NCBI GenBank assembly: GCA_945910005.1
Contig: OX246744.1
Location: 7,419,368-7,483,367 of the forward strand
DNA length: 64,000 nt
Reading direction: 5' to 3'
Source: Isoperla grammatica
Lineage: Eukaryota; Arthropoda; Insecta; Plecoptera; Perlodidae
Position 1 is the stretch's first letter. Each line of letters opens with the position of its first letter. Made by a program: the position numbers and the translations under genes. Positions 35,936 to 47,337 of this stretch are shown piece after piece. Below the pieces are notes generated by a model. It worked only from the letters and a program-made list of their open reading frames with translations. It was not told where the DNA came from and ran no database searches.

Positions 35936-36602
35936 ATCTCTCACGTTTTCATGTGCCTTCATTACATAGTATGACGAGATCCGGTTTCCTATTTGCAACT
36001 ATTTTAGTCTACGATTCATCAGCAAAAATGTATCAGTTCCGCCATGGGGACATCAGCAAACACCCTATTATACCTTGTTAGTCACCTGAAGAGGGGCACA
36101 TCAGGTAAAGCTGGTGTACACGATATAACAGGGATTCCTACGAAAAATAATAATTATTATTCTTAGATTCAATTAGTCCACCTGTATCAGAACATTCTGA
36201 ATGAAGAACCATCCTAACTCGCAGTCTGTTGTAGCCTAGCTGTAGAACACAGGGAGAGCGACCGGGATTCAGCCACAACGACAAACAACTAATTTACCAA
36301 ATTAGGGCGTTTGAATAGTAGTTTCAAAGCATTGCCCGAGGGCTACTTAAGTGACTCAATTCCAGCATTAACCTTATCGCCCAACAAGCAGCTACACTAA
36401 TTTACAATATTGTCGAGCGGTCTATGGCGACGTCAGGAACAAAGCCTCTCTATAGAAGTAAGTTTGGAAACACACCGAGCTACAGCAAAGGTCAACTACT
36501 AATGAAGGAATCACGAGATCACCTACTACTATTGGTAGACACACTCGCTAAAGAAATTGCCAGGGGCGGGAATCGAAAAAGCACTCTGCCGAATCAGTCT
36601 GG
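35936..36602. other. No gene recognised
   Basis: A 94-codon frame (36424-36708) runs into the MITE at 36603 and is not called. Confidence 0.4.
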
Positions 36603-36769
36603 TATAGTGGACCCAAGATTACTTTACACCTGCTTTCGTCACATCCGGGGCAGTCGTAGCCAACCAGCGAACCGCCCGAGACACATCCGGGCCAATACCG
36701 ATCGCTGATTGGCTACGAACCAGTCGTCTGTGACGAAAGCATGTGTAAGGTAGTCTTGGGACAACTATA
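36603..36769. mobile_element. 167-bp TA-target MITE, copy 2
   Basis: TATAGTGGACCCAAGA and, reversed, TATAGTTGTCCCAAGA ends. Identical length to 1513-1679 and opposite orientation. Contains AACCAGCGAACCGCCC and GATCGCTGATTGGCTACG. Confidence 0.92.
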
Positions 36770-36920
36770 ATGGTAGATTCCCGAACTGGACGTCGGAGAG
36801 CGCAAACCAACGAACCAATCAGAATGAATTGGTGAGTTCGGTAGCGTTGGTTCTGATTGGTTCCTTGAAGTGGGTTATACGTTCTGCGGTCTGCGACTTC
36901 CATGTCGGGAATCCACCATG
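36770..36920. mobile_element. 151-bp MITE with GGTRGATTCCCG ends
   Basis: ATGGTAGATTCCCGAAC pairs with GTCGGGAATCCACCAT, and inner CCAATCAGAA pairs with GTTCTGATTGG. It abuts the previous MITE directly. Confidence 0.85.
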
Positions 36921-36991
36921 ACCTTGAGGTGTTACCGTTGAAGATACTCCGGAAAGCTAAATACATATGATGAGAAAATAAGTTTTTTATC

Positions 36992-37330
36992 TCCTATTAA
37001 GGATTCAGTTCCATTACTTCTTGTCTTAGGAATAAGTAAACGGTGACTTTGGAGCCGTCCTAGCAACGAAGTACTCAATGAATTCAAAGTTATTCTGAAT
37101 TTGCCTTGTTGATTCTGACATTTTGTCCGCAGGTGTTCGCACTGTCCAATCACTGATTCATATGTTTCGTATTTGAAATATCGATCTTTGATTGGTTATC
37201 GCTTACTCGTCGATGGTGTTCGGAGCCTACAGGGTTGGTTTAGTCGCTTTAAATTAAAGTCCCCAACTGAAAATCAGTTTCGTTACTGGTTGGGTAGACT
37301 CTAATTGTGAATGTATTTATTTATTTATTA
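36992..37330 (+). mobile_element. SINE family T1, copy 4
   Basis: GATTCAGTTCCATTACTTCT, then the whole body to AAAATCAGTTTCGTTACTGG and GGGTAGACTC, with a TTTATTTA tail. The B-box head is not recognisable. Confidence 0.9.
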
Positions 37331-38825
37331 CGGAAGCTTTCACGGCTTTTGTCACCAATACTATATTGAGGTTTTCTGGGTGCAAGAGGTGGAAAAAAAT
37401 TCAACACTTCCTCGGGAAACCTTGGCGTTGACACTGAAATAGCAAAAACGTTCTCAAACGGATTTATGGACTGTGTTAACACACACAATCTCAAAGGAAT
37501 AAAAACCATAGACGCATTCAGTTTGCAAAATAGACAAAATGTTGGATTTTTCCAACATTTTTTGACATGGTTATACCCAAAAAACCTGATTTGAATAGTA
37601 ACAAGATGTTTAAAGAAGCAAATTATGAAAGTTGAGAACACTATAGTGTAGTGAAATTGCGTGATCGCTAGTAAAGTTGTCCAGAAACAAACTTACAGAT
37701 GCTTAGAATTTTGTATGGGTACAGATGTACTCTTTAATTAAAGTTTGTTGAAGTTGTATCAAGGGGGCAGTACGCTTTCATGCCGTCATTGTGGCATGTT
37801 GAGAAGTCAGGGGAAAGGGGTTGTAAATGTACGCTTAGCTGTCATTCAACTGTTAGAGTACCTAGATTATTGTCTTTTCATCAAAGACGAGTGGTTCGCT
37901 GCCCAATCCGCGATCAGTATATGAAATTGGAGCTCACTGACGAACCTCACAGACGTAAGGTTGCTTCAGGACGACTTTATAGACATTACATGCGAGGAAA
38001 ACTTGTCCACAAAGTGTAGATCATCCCACAAAGATAATGAGCAAAACGGCCACTTTGATAATTGCATCGTCGTCATCCACCTACCTCACAGACGCCCTCT
38101 TCTCGCAACGACATCAAAAGCCATCTCTACATTCCTTTCTGGTATATAACAGCACAGCAAGGCGGTGCAAATTCCATCCCCTTACTCAAAGGTGAACCCA
38201 ACCAACCCTTCTCCCTCTCTATCATATATCACCAGCCAGTCTACAGCATGAAAGGCAACGAATGCCTTCTTTACGTGCATAATCTCGGCTTACCAGCCAT
38301 GGCTATAAACGTTCCACCCCACCAAGGTAGTGGCAGCGCATAACCCCATCGCTCGCACAAAATGTACTCTTGCTTAGCGCGCTATTGTGAACATTGACAC
38401 CGCGAAATATCGTCGAGCATTAATATTCGTGAGTAACACACATCTAGATAAGAAGAAGTAGAAGAAGAAGAAGAAAAATTTAAAAGGCTTTTGGTTGGTT
38501 GGTTGGTTGCCGTGGGGGTTGTTTTTCTTCACAAGACGTCGTGTAGAGGACTTTCTCTTTCTCTCTGCTTTAGCGCGCGCACAATTTCTTATATTAAAAA
38601 GGGGGGATAGGGGGGGGGGGGTGAGTGTGTCGTGGTGATAAACACAGGTAGGTCGTTAGGATTGAAGTTTGCATCATGGTGATTAATGGGACATCCCCCC
38701 CTCCACCCCCTCTCTCTCCACCACTAAATGTCTCGTGTGTTTAGGATGAGCGAAGTGACATCGACTTTGAATGAATCCGTGTAAAGTGGAGTTACGCTCG
38801 CTAAATAACCTTTTTTTTTGTTGTA
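37331..38825. other. No supported gene; small hairpin and simple repeats
   Basis: AAAATGTTGG at 37537 pairs with CCAACATTTT. (GAA)n at 38457-38476, (GGTT)n near 38495, G-run near 38608-38621 and C/T-rich near 38695. Overlapping frames of 62-106 codons show no domain. Confidence 0.45.
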
Positions 38826-38990
38826 GAAGCTTTGAGAACGTTTCACGAGATATTGAAAAAGTGATTGATATCCGCGGGATTTAGTTTTGTATCATCAGTA
38901 AAAGAATTAATTTAAAAACTTTCAAACGTTGTACGATTGTTATTTCTGTAAGGAATAAATTACTGTCAAAGTTTTAGGAATTTTTTCGTT
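38826..38990 (+). mobile_element. G1-family MITE, left half only
   Basis: TTTGAGAACGTTTCACGAG, ATATTGAAAAAGTGATTGAT and TTAGTTTTGTATCATCAG match the left arm of the family. No right arm is found. Confidence 0.65.
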
Positions 38991-39130
38991 ATTATAAAAA
39001 TGTCTTCGCCCAAAAAAAACGATATATTTATTTTTTACATTCTCCTTCTGTCTCAATTTTATTTTGGTAACAAGGGAGACGAAGGGTGGCTGGCTGGGTT
39101 TAACCATAAACCCCTTCTATTCAACACGCC

Positions 39131-39218
39131 GTTGATCCTAGTCTATCCACAATACAACACGCATTCATATAGAGACGTTACGTCTCTATATGAATGCGTA
39201 TACATGTATAGGATCAAC
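39131..39218. repeat. Nested perfect hairpin
   Basis: Positions 39159-39178 and 39180-39199 are perfect 20-bp inverted complements around a single base. Outside them GTTGATCCTA (39131) pairs with TAGGATCAAC (39209). Confidence 0.92.
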
Positions 39219-39237
39219 TCGCAACATCTTCGATTGT

Positions 39238-39812
39238 AGGGAGTATTCACGTGACGTCACACCAGCGATAATAATGGAGGGAGAAATGTGTGTTGATATT
39301 TGAGCTGTCACTAGAAGACGATGCTTGCTTTCCACAAAACATGAGAATTTTACTACCTCAATCCCCTAATAATGTTTACGAAAATGATGATTATATGCGC
39401 CATTGTAAACGATTGAAAGAGTAATCGAGACAAAAGAGTTCATTTATATTGCGCTTTTAATTAATAATAGTAAACCAAAGTTAGAGAACAGGGCGTGGAT
39501 TTACAAAAATGCCTAACTCTTATTTGTCCTATAAGTTAGGCAAATCCTAGCTAGATAAATCAAGATAAATCATCACTGGGTAGTACTATACATTCAAAAA
39601 TAAAATATTATTAGATACATTGTATATATTTTATCTTTATGACATTGCAGAACAACATATGCGTGATTTATATCACTAAGATTTGCTTAAACAAGGACGT
39701 CTTAGCACTTAGGCACCTTTGCGAATCTGGACCCTGTTGTTGAAATTGCACCAAGCGTCATTTAAAACAGCCTCCGGTATGGCCACCATGTGCATTATGT
39801 GAATGGGCACCG
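39238..39812. mobile_element. ~575-bp element with GTGACGTCA-type ends
   Basis: The left end GTATTCACGTGACGTCACAC and the right end, reversed, CCCATTCACATAATGCACAT align, followed by matching GCGATAATAATGGAGG and GGCCATACCGGAGG. No coding capacity. Confidence 0.65.
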
Positions 39813-40589
39813 TGTGTTAGTACATACAGCGCTATATGTGTCCAAATGTAGCAACTTATTGGGGAAGATTGCATTCCGTGGTTGAAAATAGTGCCGGATA
39901 TTATTGTGAAATATCTTTTTTTTCTTCTTGTTGATGTGTTTTATTTTGTTTTGTGTTGATTGGTTTTTGTAAAGTCTAAAACGTGTCCTGATTTTTTAAT
40001 GTCTCCTTGCCTTTTAAGATGCACTGATAGGATTCATAATCTACACACAATTTTTAACAGCCGTATTTAATTAAACAATTTTAATAATTTTGCCATTATC
40101 GACGTACAGGAAAAACGAAGTTGCTTCATCGGAAAGTAGCATGACATTGCCACTTTGAGCGCTTCATTCGTTTTCACTAGCGCCCTTAGTGGCCAAACTC
40201 GGTGCCTTAGACTGTGTCCGAGGCAAAGCTGAGAACGCCCAAGACATTTTTTCACTGCATTTATAATAAGTTGTTTGTACAGCCCGAGTGCGACCGCAGT
40301 TTCCTTGAAATTGTTGGGTCCGAACTGTCAAAAAGTAATCAAATGTAATCGTTATAATGTGTTGTGTGGTGTGGACGCGCCTATTATTTGACTAGATGTT
40401 GGGTTTTCAAGAAATGTGCGCAGGGTTGAACTTCTGTTATGGCTTCTGGTAATGAATTCGGGGATTTCGTCTCATGTTTGTGCTATCCAGGTAGTGGGGG
40501 TTTATATCATTTGTGAAATGCCAAGTTTGACGAAAGATCGACTGATTTTCTTGTTCTCAACTAAGCCACGGCCCCACTGTATACGCACA

Positions 40590-40631
<42 letters not shown>

Positions 40632-40974
40632 AGTGAAGGAGTAAAGCTGGCGAACATTATCCTCGACCCTACCTCGTGCGGTCGGGGGCGCTAGGTTGAA
40701 GGTAATCCCACGGGGGCGGGCGGGAGAACGCCTCAAGACACGTCGAGGGGGGGGGGGGAGAAGCGCTGATGACGAGTGTAGGGGCGGGGGAGGGGTGATG
40801 TAATGATGACGTCCGGGGTGTAATACAACTTCCCCCGGACAGCCGACCGACCGAGAGATCTCGTAACATCTTGTCGCGCCCGCACCCCCGGTGATTTGGA
40901 TTTGTGGCATTCTGGACACGGAACGTACATCAGCTGCCAAGAACCCCCCCCACCACAGGCGGTGCAACATGCTT
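39813..40974. other. No gene; (AC)n and poly-G
   Basis: (AC)n at 40591-40631 and G-run at 40746-40758. The reverse-strand frames of 66-137 codons here are driven by these and by GC-rich sequence. No domain recognised. Confidence 0.5.
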
Positions 40975-42570
40975 GTAAATTGAATGTCACCATTTTATAG
41001 ATGTTTTTTAAATTTGATCTAGAACCGGAACTCATAGTCGGCCCCTACATCTAGGGGCGCCCGTTGTTACCAAGGTAACAGTTGTTTCCATGTTATTTCG
41101 CATAAACAAAACAAATTCATAGCAACAATGGGTGCCCCTAGGTGCAACCCCTACATCTAGGGGCGCCCGTTGTTACGAAGGTAACATAAATTGAATGTCA
41201 CCCTTTATATAGATGTTCTTTTTTTAATGTGATCTAAGACCCTTACAATTAGGCTGGAAGTTTTATTTAAGGTCCTCCTTTGTAAATCAGTTTTAATAAC
41301 TGAATAGGATAAACATTAAATAAATAAATATATTCATAGTCGTCCCCTACATCTAGGGGCGCCCGTTGTTACGAAGGTAACATAAATTGAATGTCACCCT
41401 TTATATAGATGTTCTTTTTTTAATGTGATCTAAGACCCTTACAATTAGGCTGGAAGTTTTATTTAAGGTCCTCCTTTGTAAATCAGTTTTAATAACTGAA
41501 TAGGATAAACATTAAATAAATAAATATATTCATAGTCGTCCCCTACATCTAGGGGCGCCCGTTGTTACCAAGGTAACAAAATTGAATGTCACCCTTTATA
41601 TAGATGTTCTTTTTTTAATGTGATCTAAGACCCTTACAATTAGGCTGGAAGTTTTATTTAAGGTCCTCCTTTGTAAATCAGTTTTAATAACTGAATAGGA
41701 TAAACATTAAATAAATAAATATATTCATAGTCGTCCCCTACATCTAGGGGCGCCCGTTGTTACGAAGGTAACATAAATTGAATGTCACCCTTTATATAGA
41801 TGTTCTTTTTTTAATGTGATCTAAGACCCTTACAATTAGGCTGGAAGTTTTATTTAAGGTCCTCCTTTGTAAATCAGTTTTAATAACTGAATAGGATAGA
41901 CATTAAATAAATAAATATATTCATAGTCGTCCCCTACATCAAGGGGCGCCCGTTGTTACGAAGGTAACAGAAATTGAATATCCCCATTTATATAGATGTT
42001 TTTTTTAATGTGATCTAGGACCCTTACAAAGGCTTGAAGTTTTATTTAAGGTCCTCCTTTGTAAATCAGTTTTTATAACTGAATAGGATAGACAATAAAT
42101 AAATATATTCATAGTCGTCCCCTACATCAAGGGGCGCCCGTTGTTACGAAGGTAACAGAAATTGAATATCACCATTTATATAGATGTTTTTTTTTAATGT
42201 GATCTAGGACCCTTACAAAGGCTTGAAGTTTTATTTAAGGTCCTCCTTTGTAAATCAGTTTTTATAACTGAATAGGATAGACAATAAATAAATATATTCA
42301 TAGTCGTCCCCTACATCAAGGGGCGCCCGTTGTTACGAAGGTAACAGAAATTGAATATCACCATTTATATAGATGTTTTTTTTTAATGTGATCTAGGACC
42401 CTTACAAAGGCTTGAAGTTTTATTTAAGGTCCTCCTTTGTAAATCAGTTTTTATAACTGAATAGGATAGACAATAAATAAATATATTCATAGTCGGCCCC
42501 TACACCTAGGGGCGCCCGTTGTTACGAAGGTATAACAGTTGTTTGCATATTGTTATTTGCATAGCAACAA
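40975..42570 (+). repeat. Composite tandem array: MITE end plus retroelement tail
   Basis: The motif CCCCTACATCWAGGGGCGCC recurs near 41044, 41150, 41344, 41540, 41738, 41933, 42119, 42306 and 42494 (first 'ctaggggcgccc' at ~41053). Periods are 106 bp, then about 195 bp (four), then about 187 bp (three). The first unit lacks the T2 retroelement tail, and each of the later long units carries one. Units fall into two sub-blocks (CTAAGACCC...GGCTGG and CTAGGACCC...GGCTTG). The first and last units are bounded by an inverted repeat (GGGGCGCCCGTTGTTAC, ACAACAATGGGTGCCCC or variant). Confidence 0.93.
41050..41146. mobile_element. ~97-bp MITE seed of the composite array
   Basis: CTAGGGGCGCCCGTTGTTAC on the left and AACAATGGGTGCCCCTAG on the right are inverted repeats, with AT-rich sequence between. 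A diverged version closes the array near 42503-42590. Confidence 0.78.
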
Positions 42571-42787
42571 ATTCATAACAACAATAGGTATGTACATACA
42601 AAGTGTATATGGTTTCTAAGCACCACATACTGTATGTACATTGTACACTATTCGTACCTTTACAATCACTACAGAGACTTCATATCGATAATTAATCATT
42701 TATTTAATAGAAACAAAGTATAATTCTACTTATTGCAATGTATAGTTATAGACTGATAAAATATTGGAATCATCTTATATATGTAGC

Positions 42788-42820
42788 CTAAACGGTGACC
42801 CGTCATAGCAAACGCGACAC
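42788..42820 (+). mobile_element. Possible SINE T1 fragment
   Basis: TAAACGGTGACCCGTCATAG resembles the T1 head-body junction with a small deletion. It directly abuts the next MITE. Confidence 0.35.
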
Positions 42821-42822
42821 TT

Positions 42823-42996
42823 ATGCCGACATTACACGACTCAACACTTTCGTCAAACTTATTGAATTCAAGAACAAAAAGGAATCAACAGTTTGTTAAA
42901 AAAACTACAACAATGTAGCTTCTATTAATTGATACTTTTTTGTACTTGAAATCAAAAAGTTTGACGAAAGTATTGAACCGTGTATTGTGGGTTTTA
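42823..42996. mobile_element. ~174-bp MITE with TGCCGACATTACACG end
   Basis: GACTCAACACTTTCGTCAAA on the left pairs with TTTGACGAAAGTATTGAACC on the right. A truncated relative is at 4821-4969. Confidence 0.82.
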
Positions 42997-43601
42997 TATA
43001 AATAGTGTAAATAAATAGTATAAATAGTCATCCACTTTGAAAATAGATCACTTTTTGTAAATTAGAAAATATAATTTAAAAAAAAACAGATTTAATTATT
43101 CTGTCATTCAATAACAGCTTAAGTAGAATCGTTTATAATATCATGAGTGATTGAGTGTACTTTAAAACAGGTGAACCACTTCAACCGTATATGAAGGGAG
43201 GGTAACACGCTAATTAAATTGTCCACTTCAGTCCACTTTTCTCCGTAAAGTGCGGACATTAAGGGCTTTGTACACACACACAGTTCCGAAGGTTCACGAG
43301 TGGACACGACAGTTGACGAGTGTTTTGATTCGACACGAGTAGAATCAAATCCTACACATAAATAAACGCTGGTTATATCGAGAGAAGAGAATAAACGTAT
43401 GTATATATATATGTATATATAAATATATATATGTACACAAGCTTGTCAACTGTTTTTACTGCGGATTAACTCGTTTGCGGGGTGGATTAAGAGGATGACA
43501 TTCCGACTTGCGTGGAAAGTCGTTATATCGCGGCATTCCAATGAATGGGTAGCTCGCAATATATTAAACCACAGCAAAATGTATCTACGGTATTCTATTG
43601 A
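42997..43601. other. No gene recognised
   Basis: (TA)-rich simple sequence at 43400-43435. Unassigned. Confidence 0.4.
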
Positions 43602-44040
43602 TATCTTAAGAACGATTCAAGATACTGAAAAAGTGTTTTCTATGAGGAATAAAGGGGTTTGTATTAGCTAAACAATGAACCGTTTAAATATTATTGCACT
43701 CAATAAATTCAAAGTTGTTCTGAATTGGCCTTGTTGATTATGACATTTGTCCACGGGTGTTCGCAATGTCCAATCACTGATTCATATGTTTCGTATTTGA
43801 AATATCGATCTTTGATTGGTTATCGCTCACTCGTCGATGGTGTTCGGAGCCTACAGGGTTGGTTTAGACGCTTTAAATTAATGTCCCCCACTGCAAATCA
43901 GTTTCGTTACTGAGTGGGTAGACTCTAAATGTGATTTTTTTTGTATTTATTTATTATATTGTTACGATTGTTACTTCTTTAATTGATTAATTCCATAATT
44001 AATGAATTATTGAAATTACAATGTTTGAAAGTTTATAAAT
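43602..44040. mobile_element. G1-family MITE interrupted by a SINE
   Basis: GATATCTTAAGAACGATTCA, ATACTGAAAAAGTG and TTGTATTAGCTAAACAATG precede 43694. ATTGTTACGATTGTTACTT resumes after 43966, matching the uninterrupted order at 34640-34690. The right arm beyond is weak. Confidence 0.72.
43695..43965 (+). mobile_element. SINE family T1, copy 5 (5' truncated)
   Basis: Begins GCACTCAATAAATTCAAAG and runs to GAGTGGGTAGACTCTAAATG with a T-rich tail. Confidence 0.9.
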
Positions 44041-44696
44041 TTAAATGAATCTGTTGCTATAGAGTGCAGATATTCTTAGTTTGACATAAGTTTGAAGCCA
44101 ATTATGTGACCATCGCCTAGCATAACAAATATAACTGATTATAAATAAAAGAATATGGAATGAATAAATGTGATATGATTGTAGGGTTGTTTTCACGGGG
44201 GGTAAGGGGTGGTCACATAGCGATGGAGGCGGGAGCAGCAGGGGAGCGTCAAACTAAGAAAATCTCAAGTCTAATCAACTCCATTGTTGTGTTGTGTCGT
44301 TCTCTGATTGGTGCAGCATATTCAATGTTTGTCCGCAACAAAACACGGCAACACGGCTATTTTCACAATCGTAATTAACCCCATACACATTATACAAAAA
44401 ATGTATGAAATACTTACAGTAGGCTACAGACATAACAACACAATTGCAGCACTAATAACGTTGATATTCAATTGTTCTCACCGATTAGGTCGCACCGCTT
44501 TAGAATATCCCACTCGCTGCCACCTCTGTTGCATTAAGATAAACACAGCTTCCCGATCCGGCCGGCCGAGCGCTGTCTGTCTATTGTTGTCACGTGACTG
44601 GGTTTCATTATCAGAAGGGCCAGAAGTGTTGCAGACTAATCAAGTCACAACCCAGTTAGCATGGTGGTACTCTGTAAGGTCCTACATGGAATATAC
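44041..44696. other. Intergenic with one dispersed repeat
   Basis: 44194-44270 (TAAGGGGTGGTCAC, GCGATGGAGG, CAAACTAAG) matches 56812-56884 on the opposite strand. A 152-codon frame (44308-44766) ends inside the next element and has no recognised domain. Confidence 0.5.
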
Positions 44697-45344
44697 CCCA
44701 CATGGAACAAGTCCCACATTTTGTATTCCCGAAGATAGCCGAGCGGTGCTGCGTTGCCAAATGTAACGTGTTAGTTTCGCGCGAAGCGCGATATGTTTGA
44801 ATTTCAATAGGCAACACGCGTACGATTTTTTTTGTTAAATCAAACACTTAGTTTAATAGTATCAGATACAAAAAGTATATTTATGCAAGTACCAAGTAAA
44901 AAAGAAATTTTTAAAAAGGTTTAATGTGGTCGCATTTATTGAAGTGTAAACTCGGGGATCTGAAACGCGTACAGGTGGCTGTGACGTCATGATTCAGTAG
45001 ACGTGGCGTAACAGACCAATCGCTGAGGCGGTGAGCGTACACAGACCAAAACCATGACGTCAAATCCACTCTTCATGGCGGCGGCTCGTTTTTCGCACCC
45101 TTTTTTTATCGTTACTAAACCAATTATTTTGAGGCATAGACTGATCCGTTTTTCAAAATTCAAAGACACAAAATTATTAAATGAGAGACAAGGTATTGAA
45201 AAATCGATTAAAATTTTCATACGCGTGTTCCCTATTGTATAACTACACTATCATCAAAATCAATATAATATTAAACATTTGACAAAGCAGCATCACTCGG
45301 CTATCTTCGAGACTGCAAAATTTGGGACTTGTTCCATGTGGGGG
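44697..45344. mobile_element. ~648-bp inverted-repeat element with A-box-like ends
   Basis: CCCCACATGGAACAAGTCCC starts the left arm and its complement ends the right arm. About 70 bp pair, including TAGCCGAGCGGTGCTGC (44736-44752), an A-box-like string, on the left and its diverged mirror near 45284-45302. No B box follows, so a tRNA gene is not supported. Two TGACGTCA sites (44982, 45054) lie inside. Confidence 0.7.
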
Positions 45345-45706
45345 TAAATCTGTGTACCCCTCGGGATCACCAAAGCACACAAACCTGCCCACTACGATAG
45401 TGTAGCAGGATCTAGACTGTAGAAGAGACATTATAAAACAATCCACGTGCCAGATCATGTGACTCTTACTAACTATCCAAAGACAATGAGTGAGAGTGTC
45501 TATTCATTCATTAACACGCAGCGCGGCGTGGGAGTGTTGAAATCACCTAAAAGCCTGAAATAGTGACAGCTTATCCCACGACACTTGTTTCCAAGGTCAC
45601 GGCCAACGAGACACAACAATGCTCGGGATAATCAGCGCGGGAGATTCAATTAACTGGAGTGTACGCGTTCACAATCTGACGCGCATGCGTACTACATGGC
45701 TCAAAC
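45345..45706. other. No gene recognised
   Basis: Unassigned DNA. Confidence 0.4.
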
Positions 45707-46024
45707 TATAGGGCACTAGCAACACCAAAAGACAACAATGAAACAACTGACTTTAATCGATGGACAAACAACAAGCTGTAAAAAAAAATTTCTTCTGATT
45801 TTGGAAAACAAAACTAAAAACAAACAAGTACACATACAAAACTTTCACTTAGTCGTTGTCTATCATTAAAAGCTTTAAATGGCGAGCAGTTACTTTTGCT
45901 ACACTTGTTTTTATTTCTAAGGTTGCAATTTTATTATTTTGACAGCTGATTGTGTGTTCATCAGTTTAATTCATTTGTTCCATTGTTGTAGTCCTGATGT
46001 GACGTCAGTTGCGGGTTCCCTATA
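45707..46024. mobile_element. ~320-bp MITE with TATAGGG-type ends, copy 3
   Basis: TATAGGGCACTAGC to GGGTTCCCTATA, with inner CAACAATGAAACAA and TTGACAGCTGATTGTG. Right end GATGTGACGTCAGTTG. Confidence 0.85.
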
Positions 46025-46027
46025 CAC

Positions 46028-46668
46028 TAGATGCATTCTGGGCCCTCATTCCTGTTCGTTTTTTTAAAAACTCTTCTTAACTCTCGCTAACCCCATGTTA
46101 AAATGACCCCGGGGTTAACTCCTACCCAGGCTTCCCTGCATAATTCAGAGGCAAATATGACCCTGTCTGATAGTAGGGTTAAGAAGAGTTATCTCAACAA
46201 TACTCTGAAATGCCGCCATTTTGCCAATGCCCATGTGTGTAGTTACACAAATGTCACATTTCAATTCTTTAATTGGGAATATCTACCTTCATGGATACGT
46301 TACTTTATGTATTTACTTTACAAACAATTTTGTGTATTTATAGTACATTATATAGGTCCTAAAAGAAATAAATATGTAGTTTTATTGAGTATTTTGTCGA
46401 CGTTTTGAGGTTATTGGACTGTTTTCGTTTGTTATTGTTTTTCTTTTGTCTCGGTTTTCCAACAATGCCTTCCTTCCATCGGCGTCTCAATTGCTGACTC
46501 CTGATTGGGTATTGACTAACACCGGGGTTAAGTTTGCAAATGTACAGGAATGAGGCCCCTGGTGGTAAGAGGAGGAATTAGACGTCAATTGTTCATTGTT
46601 GTAGTATTGTTAAATCGTTGATGGCGCAGATAATGGGGGGGATTGCGTGGCAGCGCTATCTATCGTTA
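46028..46668 (+). repeat. Dispersed ~130-bp repeat, copy 3, split by an insertion
   Basis: GATGCATTCTGG (46029-46040) and TGGTAAGAGGAGG (46563 on) are contiguous in the other copies. Between them is the element below. The 3' part keeps TTGATGGCGCAGATAA and CAGCGCTATCTATC. Confidence 0.82.
46041..46558. mobile_element. ~518-bp TIR element with CTGG target duplication
   Basis: Ends GCCCTCATTCCTGT and ACAGGAATGAGGCCC. CTGG occurs on both sides, and removing one copy plus the element restores GCATTCTGGTGGT of the uninterrupted repeat. A 101-codon frame inside (46103-46408) has no recognised domain. A four-base duplication excludes the TA and TWA groups, and I do not assign a superfamily. Confidence 0.85.
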
Positions 46669-47161
46669 GCTTGAGTACAAAGAGTTCGTATCTTTAAAAC
46701 ACACTCAATACTAAAATGCTGCAATCATGCGGTGTCATGCGGTATTTAAGATAAAGCATTTTCCAAACTTCATCATAGTCAACGAACACCCACAAGCAAA
46801 AATCTGCACTGCAAGTATATTTTACGATTTGAAACCGAAAACAATGGTTGTTGCATACATTTTTTTAGAGTATTTTTTTATCTCGTTCAAAACTTTTGCC
46901 CGAGCCTGTACGTGTATTTTGTTATAGATTTAGATGGCAAGGTATAATCCCACGTAAAACTCTAAGACCGTAATAAAAAGAAATGTTTCATAAAAACAGT
47001 CATAAATAATACGGAATGTCATAACAAAATTTACTATCACACAAGAGAAAAATACACTGGCGTAGCTGAGGAAAGAGAAAACTCGTACGTCAAATTTTAG
47101 CTGTTGTGACAAAGTTTTTCGTTCAAGACTCTACATTATACAGGTAAACCGTAAGGACTAA
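46669..47161. other. No gene recognised
   Basis: Unassigned AT-rich DNA. Confidence 0.4.
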
Positions 47162-47337
47162 CTAAGGGCCAGTTTCGCCAAACTTTCATCCCTCACTTTG
47201 CTATTTATCGGAGATCGAAAATTGCGCCCGGTAGAAGCCACCATGGATTTTTTATGTAATGTTTGTTGAAACCATGGTAACGAAACCGAGATTAGTAAAT
47301 CGGCCGATTAAAAAGTTGGGTGAATTTGGACCTTAAG
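47162..47337. mobile_element. GGGCCAGTTTCGCC MITE
   Basis: GGGCCAGTTTCGCCAAACTT and GTTGGGTGAATTTGGACC are inverted, with an inner ATGGTTTCAACA-type pairing. Designed like 5488-5637 but different in sequence. A B-box-like AGTTCGATTCC follows at 47339. Confidence 0.7.

Noticed and set aside
37770..38343. Cluster of three overlapping forward frames (62-93 codons)
   Set aside because: Different frames overlap one another with no recognised domain. Could be a decayed gene fragment, but nothing in the sequence supports a specific call.
44736..44752. tRNA gene at an A-box-like string
   Set aside because: No B box downstream, and the string lies in the arm of an inverted-repeat element and recurs in the other arm.
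44308..44766. 152-codon forward frame
   Set aside because: No domain, and it ends inside the arm of an inverted-repeat element.
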